Below are positions 14,426 through 17,924 of a stretch of DNA of 17,924 bases, piece after piece. The notes under the pieces were generated by a model. The model worked only from the letters and a program-made list of their open reading frames with translations, was not told the origin of the DNA and did no database searches. The position numbers and the translations under genes are program-made. The stretch is from Veillonellaceae bacterium UBA5809 (GTDB taxonomy: Bacteria; Bacillota; Negativicutes; Veillonellales; Dialisteraceae): positions 1 to 17,924 of the forward strand of contig DIDD01000038.1 in the NCBI GenBank assembly GCA_002417965.1, written 5' to 3'. Numbering within the stretch: the stretch's first letter is position 1; every line of letters begins with the position of its first letter.

Positions 14426-16057
14426 ATGTACTGCATTTCATGTGAGGGGAAGCTTTGGACAATGCCTGAAGGCAGCTCTGTGGGGCAGCTGTGGGAGAAG
14501 GCGGGAAAGGGCAGGAGCAGAACAGAAGCTGTATTGGCGTTTTATGAAGGAGCTGTTGTGGATTTACAGACACAGTTTTCAAGAAATGGGACTGTACAGT
14601 GGATTCCAATGAATCATCCTTATGCAGAGATGGCGGCCCAGCGGACGCTGATCATGCTTTTAATTATGACGGTAAAGGAGATTTATGGAGAAACAGCTGA
14701 TGTAGAAGTGGAGCATTCTCTGGGGAAGGCTCTTTATTGTGAATTCAGAATAGACCATCCGATTCTGCAGAAGGATTTGAAGCAGATTGAAAAATTCATG
14801 CATTTTACCGTCAAAGAAGGACGGCCAATTTACCGGCGCATTTTATCAAAAGAGAGGGCGCTTCACCTCCTCCGCAGGAAAAATCAAAAAGATGCACTGC
14901 TTTTGGAAAAATTGCCTATTGAAAAACTAACCGTCTATCAGTGCGGAAATTTCATGGACTCCTATCTGGGTCCCATGCTTCCGGACATGAATTATCTTGG
15001 ATGTTTTAAACTGGAGCCGTATGCTCCCGGATTTCTTCTTCGATTTCCGGCCCATGGACGGCCTCATGAACTGCCGCCGTATCATGAGGAGCCCCTGTTT
15101 GCCCGTGTTTTTCTGGAAGCAGAGAAATGGGGACAGCTGATTGGATGCCGGAATGTAGCGGAACTTAATCATGCAATTCATCATAATAAAGCAAAAAATC
15201 TTATTCTTATTTCCGAGGCGCTTCATGAGAAGAAAATAGCTCATATAGCAGATATTGTACAAGAAAGAGATCCTGCCGTAAGAATGATCTGTATCTCCGG
15301 CCCTTCTTCTGCGGGTAAAACTCCCTTTATGAAAAGACTTATTGTGCAGCTCCGGGTTAACGGAATCCGTCCTGTTACGATTTCCCTGGATGATTACTAT
15401 AGGGAAAGAGGAGAGATACAGGCGGGAGAAACTATAAACTTTGAGGATTTATCGGCATTGGATGTCAATTTATTTCAAGAGACCATGTCGGATCTTCTGG
15501 AAGGAAAATCTGTAAAACTTCCCGTGTTTGAGTTTTCAACAGGGACCAGGCATTGGAAAGAGGAGCCTATTTCGCTGGAACCGGATCAGCCGGTGATCAT
15601 TGAGGGACTGCATGCCTTTCATCCGGAGCTGACACGCTTTGTTCCGGGATATCAGTGCATTCATGTTTACCTGGGCGCCTTGACGCAGCTGGCTCTGAAC
15701 CGCCATAATCGAATTTCTACGACTGATACGAGACTTCTCCGCCGGTTGGTCAGGGATTCTATTTTCCGTGCCAATACAGCAGAAATGACATTATCCCAAT
15801 GGGACCGGGTGCGCGATGGGGAAGAGCGGAATATTTTCCATTTTCAAAATCGGGCGGATGTTGTATTTAACACGGCACTTATTTATGAACTTCCCGTGTT
15901 AAAAATGAGAGCGCTTCCTCTGCTTGAATCCATAAGAGAGGAAAGCCCAGCTTTTTCAGAAGCCTGGCGGCTGCGTCAGTTTTTGGAACCATTTGAGGAA
16001 CTGGACGATGAAAATGTACCGGCTAATTCTATTCTCAGAGAGTTTATTGGACCGTGA
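14426..16057 (+). CDS. Nucleoside kinase with TGS-like/ThrRS-like N-terminus and uridine-kinase domain
   Basis: A 543-residue protein. The N-terminal 60 residues resemble a degenerate TGS domain. Residues about 70-170 match the second additional domain of threonyl-tRNA synthetase (HPYAEMAAQRT, VEHSLGKALYCEF). The C-terminal 285-500 is a uridine/cytidine-kinase-type P-loop domain: Walker A GPSSAGKT (292-299), ISLDDYYRERGEI (lid and substrate region) and PVIIEGLHAFHPEL. This three-part architecture is known in Clostridia and related Firmicutes as a nucleoside kinase; the true substrate is not established here. The residue after the Walker A threonine is proline (P300) where homologues usually have a second threonine. 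TAGGAGGG precedes the ATG at 14426. No convincing promoter was found, so it may depend partly on leuS read-through. Confidence 0.8.
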   Translation: MYCISCEGKLWTMPEGSSVGQLWEKAGKGRSRTEAVLAFYEGAVVDLQTQFSRNGTVQWIPMNHPYAEMAAQRTLIMLLIMTVKEIYGETADVEVEHSLGKALYCEFRIDHPILQKDLKQIEKFMHFTVKEGRPIYRRILSKERALHLLRRKNQKDALLLEKLPIEKLTVYQCGNFMDSYLGPMLPDMNYLGCFKLEPYAPGFLLRFPAHGRPHELPPYHEEPLFARVFLEAEKWGQLIGCRNVAELNHAIHHNKAKNLILISEALHEKKIAHIADIVQERDPAVRMICISGPSSAGKTPFMKRLIVQLRVNGIRPVTISLDDYYRERGEIQAGETINFEDLSALDVNLFQETMSDLLEGKSVKLPVFEFSTGTRHWKEEPISLEPDQPVIIEGLHAFHPELTRFVPGYQCIHVYLGALTQLALNRHNRISTTDTRLLRRLVRDSIFRANTAEMTLSQWDRVRDGEERNIFHFQNRADVVFNTALIYELPVLKMRALPLLESIREESPAFSEAWRLRQFLEPFEELDDENVPANSILREFIGP

Positions 16058-16059
16058 AT

Positions 16060-16088
16060 TTGCAAAAAGACCGATAGTTTTGTAAAAT
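16060..16088 (+). promoter_or_regulatory. Promoter of trxB-nth
   Basis: TTGCAA at 16060-16065 and TAAAAT at 16083-16088 with a 17-nt spacer, directly after the nucleoside kinase stop. The start would be near 16095, about 30 nt before the trxB ATG. Confidence 0.55.
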
Positions 16089-16124
16089 AAAGAAAACGAA
16101 TATTTTCGATGTAGAGGTGCTGAA

Positions 16125-17036
16125 ATGAAAGATGCAGATATAGTGATTATAGGCGGGGGGCCTGCGGGATTGGCGGCAGCGCTCTATGCAGCAAGAAAAG
16201 AATTAAAAACGGTAGTTATTTCGGGAGATATCGGCGGCCAGATGCTGTTGACAAACGATATTGAAAATTATTTAGGTTTTCCTTCCATATCAGGGTTCGA
16301 ACTGTCGGATCATTTTGAAAACCACGTAAAACAGTATCCTGTTCAGTTTGAAACAGCGATGGTGCAGTCTGTTGAAAAAGAAGATCAAGATGGATTCCGT
16401 TTTCTCCTCGATGATGGAAGAACGATTACAGGACGGGCTTGTATTATGACATCAGGAAGGCGCAGCCGTCTTCTCAATATACCGGGTGAAAAAGAATATA
16501 CAGGCAGGGGCGTGAGCTATTGTGCAACTTGCGATGCTCCCTTTTACCGGGGGAAAACAGTGGCCGTGGTAGGGGGCGGAGACAGCGGTGTGCAGGCAGC
16601 TATTGAACTGTCCCAGTTATGTCCCAAAGTATACCTGCTGGTGCGCAGCCGGCTGAGGGCTCAGGAAATTCTTGTGGAACGCATGAAATCCAAAGAGAAT
16701 ATTCAGATTATGATGGAAACAGTGCCGACTGAAATTACGGGAGATAAAAAAGTGACTGGAGTTGTACTAAAGGGACCGGAGGCAGGACAGAATAGAATTT
16801 CTGTAGACGGTGTCTTTGTAGAAGCGGGAGGCATTCCCAATACGGGGTGCCTTCCAAAAGGAATCCAAACAAACAGTCTGGGAGAGATTATCACAGACAA
16901 AGAAGGGCGTACAAATTTGCCGGGATTTTTTGCAGCCGGGGATGTTACAGACCGTCAGGACAAGCAGATTATTATTTCAGCAGGAGAAGGGGCGGCAGCA
17001 GCATTGACAGCACATGGTTACCTGCTGCGTCAATAA
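16125..17036 (+). CDS. trxB: Thioredoxin reductase / AhpF-like flavoprotein disulfide reductase
   Basis: A 303-residue FAD enzyme that passes electrons to thioredoxin or a similar protein through a redox-active CATC pair (C133, C136). The FAD-binding GGGPAG is at 10-15, the second dinucleotide motif GGGDSG at 150-155, and the FAD-binding FFAAGDV near the C-terminus. Length and domain order (FAD, NAD(P), FAD) match low-molecular-weight thioredoxin reductases. Two features lean to the C-terminal half of AhpF: GGGDSGVQAAIEL rather than GGGDSAxEEA, and the KQIIISAGEGAAAAL ending. The NADPH-binding HRRDxFR motif is replaced by a shortened VRSRLR (173-178), so the electron donor is uncertain. The ATG follows GAGGTG. 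It has its own promoter and is coupled to nth by a 1-nt gap. Confidence 0.88.
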   Translation: MKDADIVIIGGGPAGLAAALYAARKELKTVVISGDIGGQMLLTNDIENYLGFPSISGFELSDHFENHVKQYPVQFETAMVQSVEKEDQDGFRFLLDDGRTITGRACIMTSGRRSRLLNIPGEKEYTGRGVSYCATCDAPFYRGKTVAVVGGGDSGVQAAIELSQLCPKVYLLVRSRLRAQEILVERMKSKENIQIMMETVPTEITGDKKVTGVVLKGPEAGQNRISVDGVFVEAGGIPNTGCLPKGIQTNSLGEIITDKEGRTNLPGFFAAGDVTDRQDKQIIISAGEGAAAALTAHGYLLRQ

Positions 17037-17037
17037 T

Positions 17038-17697
17038 ATGAAGGTTACGGCAAAAATAAAAAAAGATCAGCTTTCCCGGCTTTCCAGAATTTATGGAAAT
17101 GAAAAGACAGCTCTTCATTATTCAAATCCATTTACTTTTCTGGTGGCGGTTATGCTTTCTGCACAATGCACCGATGTGCGTGTGAATCTGATTACGGCTC
17201 GTATTTTTCCCCGCCTCGACAGCCCTGAAAAAATGGCAGCTCTTACACAGGAACAATTGGAACAGGAGATTCGTGACTGCGGACTGTATCATGCCAAGGC
17301 CCGGCATATATTGGAAACCAGCCGTATGATACTGGATGAGTACAGGGGCGAGGTACCCCATGCCTTTGCTGATTTACTCCGGCTTCCGGGAGTGGGAAGA
17401 AAAACAGCCAACGTAGTGCAGAGTGTTTTATGGAATGTACCTGCCATTGCAGTTGATACTCATGTATTCCGGGTGGCCAACAGACTGGGGCTGGCCTGCG
17501 GAAAAACACCGCTGGAAGTGGAGGAACAGCTGCAGAAAGTGATTCCCCGCAGTGACTGGTCTGCGGCGCACCATTGGCTGATCTGGCACGGACGGAAAAT
17601 CTGCCATGCCAGAAATCCGGAATGTTCTATCTGCCCTATGTGTGACATTTGTCCGTCATCTGCGGCAGGCGTAGGAAAGAATCAGAAAAAAATTTAG
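17038..17697 (+). CDS. nth: Endonuclease III (DNA glycosylase/AP lyase)
   Basis: A 219-residue base-excision-repair enzyme removing oxidised pyrimidines and nicking abasic sites. The helix-hairpin-helix LPGVGRKTANVV (116-127) holds the catalytic lysine K122, and D140 in VDTHVFR is the second catalytic residue. A [4Fe-4S] cluster is formed by C189, C196, C199 and C205 (spacing C-x6-C-x2-C-x5-C). Length matches E. coli Nth (211). The ATG at 17038 lies 1 nt after the trxB stop and has no recognisable ribosome site, so translation by reinitiation is likely. An earlier in-frame ATG at 17014 inside trxB also lacks one and adds a segment not in the family. A terminator follows. Being an Fe-S enzyme, it fits the redox theme of its neighbour. 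Confidence 0.95.
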   Translation: MKVTAKIKKDQLSRLSRIYGNEKTALHYSNPFTFLVAVMLSAQCTDVRVNLITARIFPRLDSPEKMAALTQEQLEQEIRDCGLYHAKARHILETSRMILDEYRGEVPHAFADLLRLPGVGRKTANVVQSVLWNVPAIAVDTHVFRVANRLGLACGKTPLEVEEQLQKVIPRSDWSAAHHWLIWHGRKICHARNPECSICPMCDICPSSAAGVGKNQKKI

Positions 17698-17705
17698 GAT
17701 CTATG

Positions 17706-17746
17706 AGACACGGACAGTCAAAGAATAGGACTCCGTGTCTTTTTAT
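17706..17746 (+). terminator. Intrinsic terminator after trxB-nth
   Basis: AGACACGG (17706-17713) pairs with CCGTGTCT (17733-17740); AGTC and GACT add four more pairs past a 2-nt bulge. TTTTATT follows. It ends the trxB-nth unit. Confidence 0.85.
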
Positions 17747-17870
17747 TATGGATTTTATTTATGACTGATTTCAATTTTGGGAATTTTATTAATGTTGTCC
17801 ACGGGAGAGGGAAAAGAGCAGATAAATCTCTTTACAGTGTTCCAGCTAAAATTCATAAAAAAGAAAAAAA

Positions 17871-17901
17871 TTGACAGAGTGGAGAACAGAATCCTTATTT
17901 T
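17871..17901 (+). promoter_or_regulatory. Candidate promoter for a gene beyond the window
   Basis: A perfect TTGACA at 17871-17876, preceded by an A-rich stretch (17850-17870) like an UP element. The -10 is uncertain: TTATTT (18-nt spacer) or TATTTT (19-nt). The 227 bases after nth contain no gene other than this leader; a second, weaker pair (TTTACA at 17831 and CATAAA at 17854) is also present. Confidence 0.4.
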
Positions 17902-17924
17902 ATCGAATTTTTTACTATGCAGTG

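Noticed and set aside
1..17924. Mobile element, prophage, CRISPR or defence island
   Set aside because: No transposase, integrase, phage or Cas proteins, no regularly spaced repeats and no duplicated ends; all genes are housekeeping or common accessory metabolism.

Overview
The window is a densely packed stretch of ordinary bacterial chromosome: thirteen complete protein-coding genes, six hairpins that look like intrinsic terminators, and about ten readable vegetative promoters. I see no rRNA, tRNA, transposon, prophage, CRISPR array or toxin-antitoxin module. Strong AGGAGG-type ribosome binding sites, TTGACA/TATAAT promoters with 17-nt spacers, roughly 45% G+C as judged by eye, and an oxygen-defence and C4-dicarboxylate gene set point to an anaerobic Firmicute. 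The Negativicutes (Dialister/Veillonella-like) are my best guess. That lineage call is inference from gene content and protein style, not a database match.

Layout, left to right. (1) A membrane-anchored G5/3D-domain cell-wall protein has its own promoter and terminator. (2) An overlapping operon follows: lspA (signal peptidase II), an RluD-type pseudouridine synthase, and a P1-family self-cleaving aminopeptidase. (3) Rubrerythrin is a single-gene unit whose promoter carries a Fur/PerR-like 7-1-7 operator. (4) A DcuC-type C4-dicarboxylate transporter is on the minus strand, convergent with rubrerythrin across a shared bidirectional terminator. (5) dapL (LL-diaminopimelate aminotransferase) and ychF (ATPase) are a 4-nt overlapping pair. 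(6) A fusion of SfsA with a GIY-YIG (DUF123/Uri) nuclease-like domain converges on lgt. (7) lgt (minus) diverges from a secreted GH18 glycoside hydrolase; their promoters overlap on one 15-bp palindrome. (8) leuS is driven by a promoter lying inside the end of the GH18 gene. (9) A nucleoside kinase of the uridine-kinase type comes next. (10) trxB and nth form a pair with a 1-nt gap, followed by a terminator and 180 bases of leader for a gene beyond the window.

How the genes fit together. Envelope: lgt and lspA catalyse the first two steps of lipoprotein maturation, dapL supplies diaminopimelate for peptidoglycan, and the 3D and GH18 proteins act on the wall. Oxidative stress: rubrerythrin, the TrxB/AhpF-like reductase and the Fe-S enzyme Nth. 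Translation: LeuRS, RluD and YchF. Anaerobic carbon use: DcuC for succinate, fumarate or malate.

I did not find a previously undescribed multi-gene system. The items most worth a second look are the SfsA-DUF123 fusion, the operator over the rubrerythrin promoter, the face-to-face lgt/GH18 promoters, the leuS promoter inside the upstream gene, the dcuC leader hairpin, and the degenerate NADPH motif in the TrxB-like protein.
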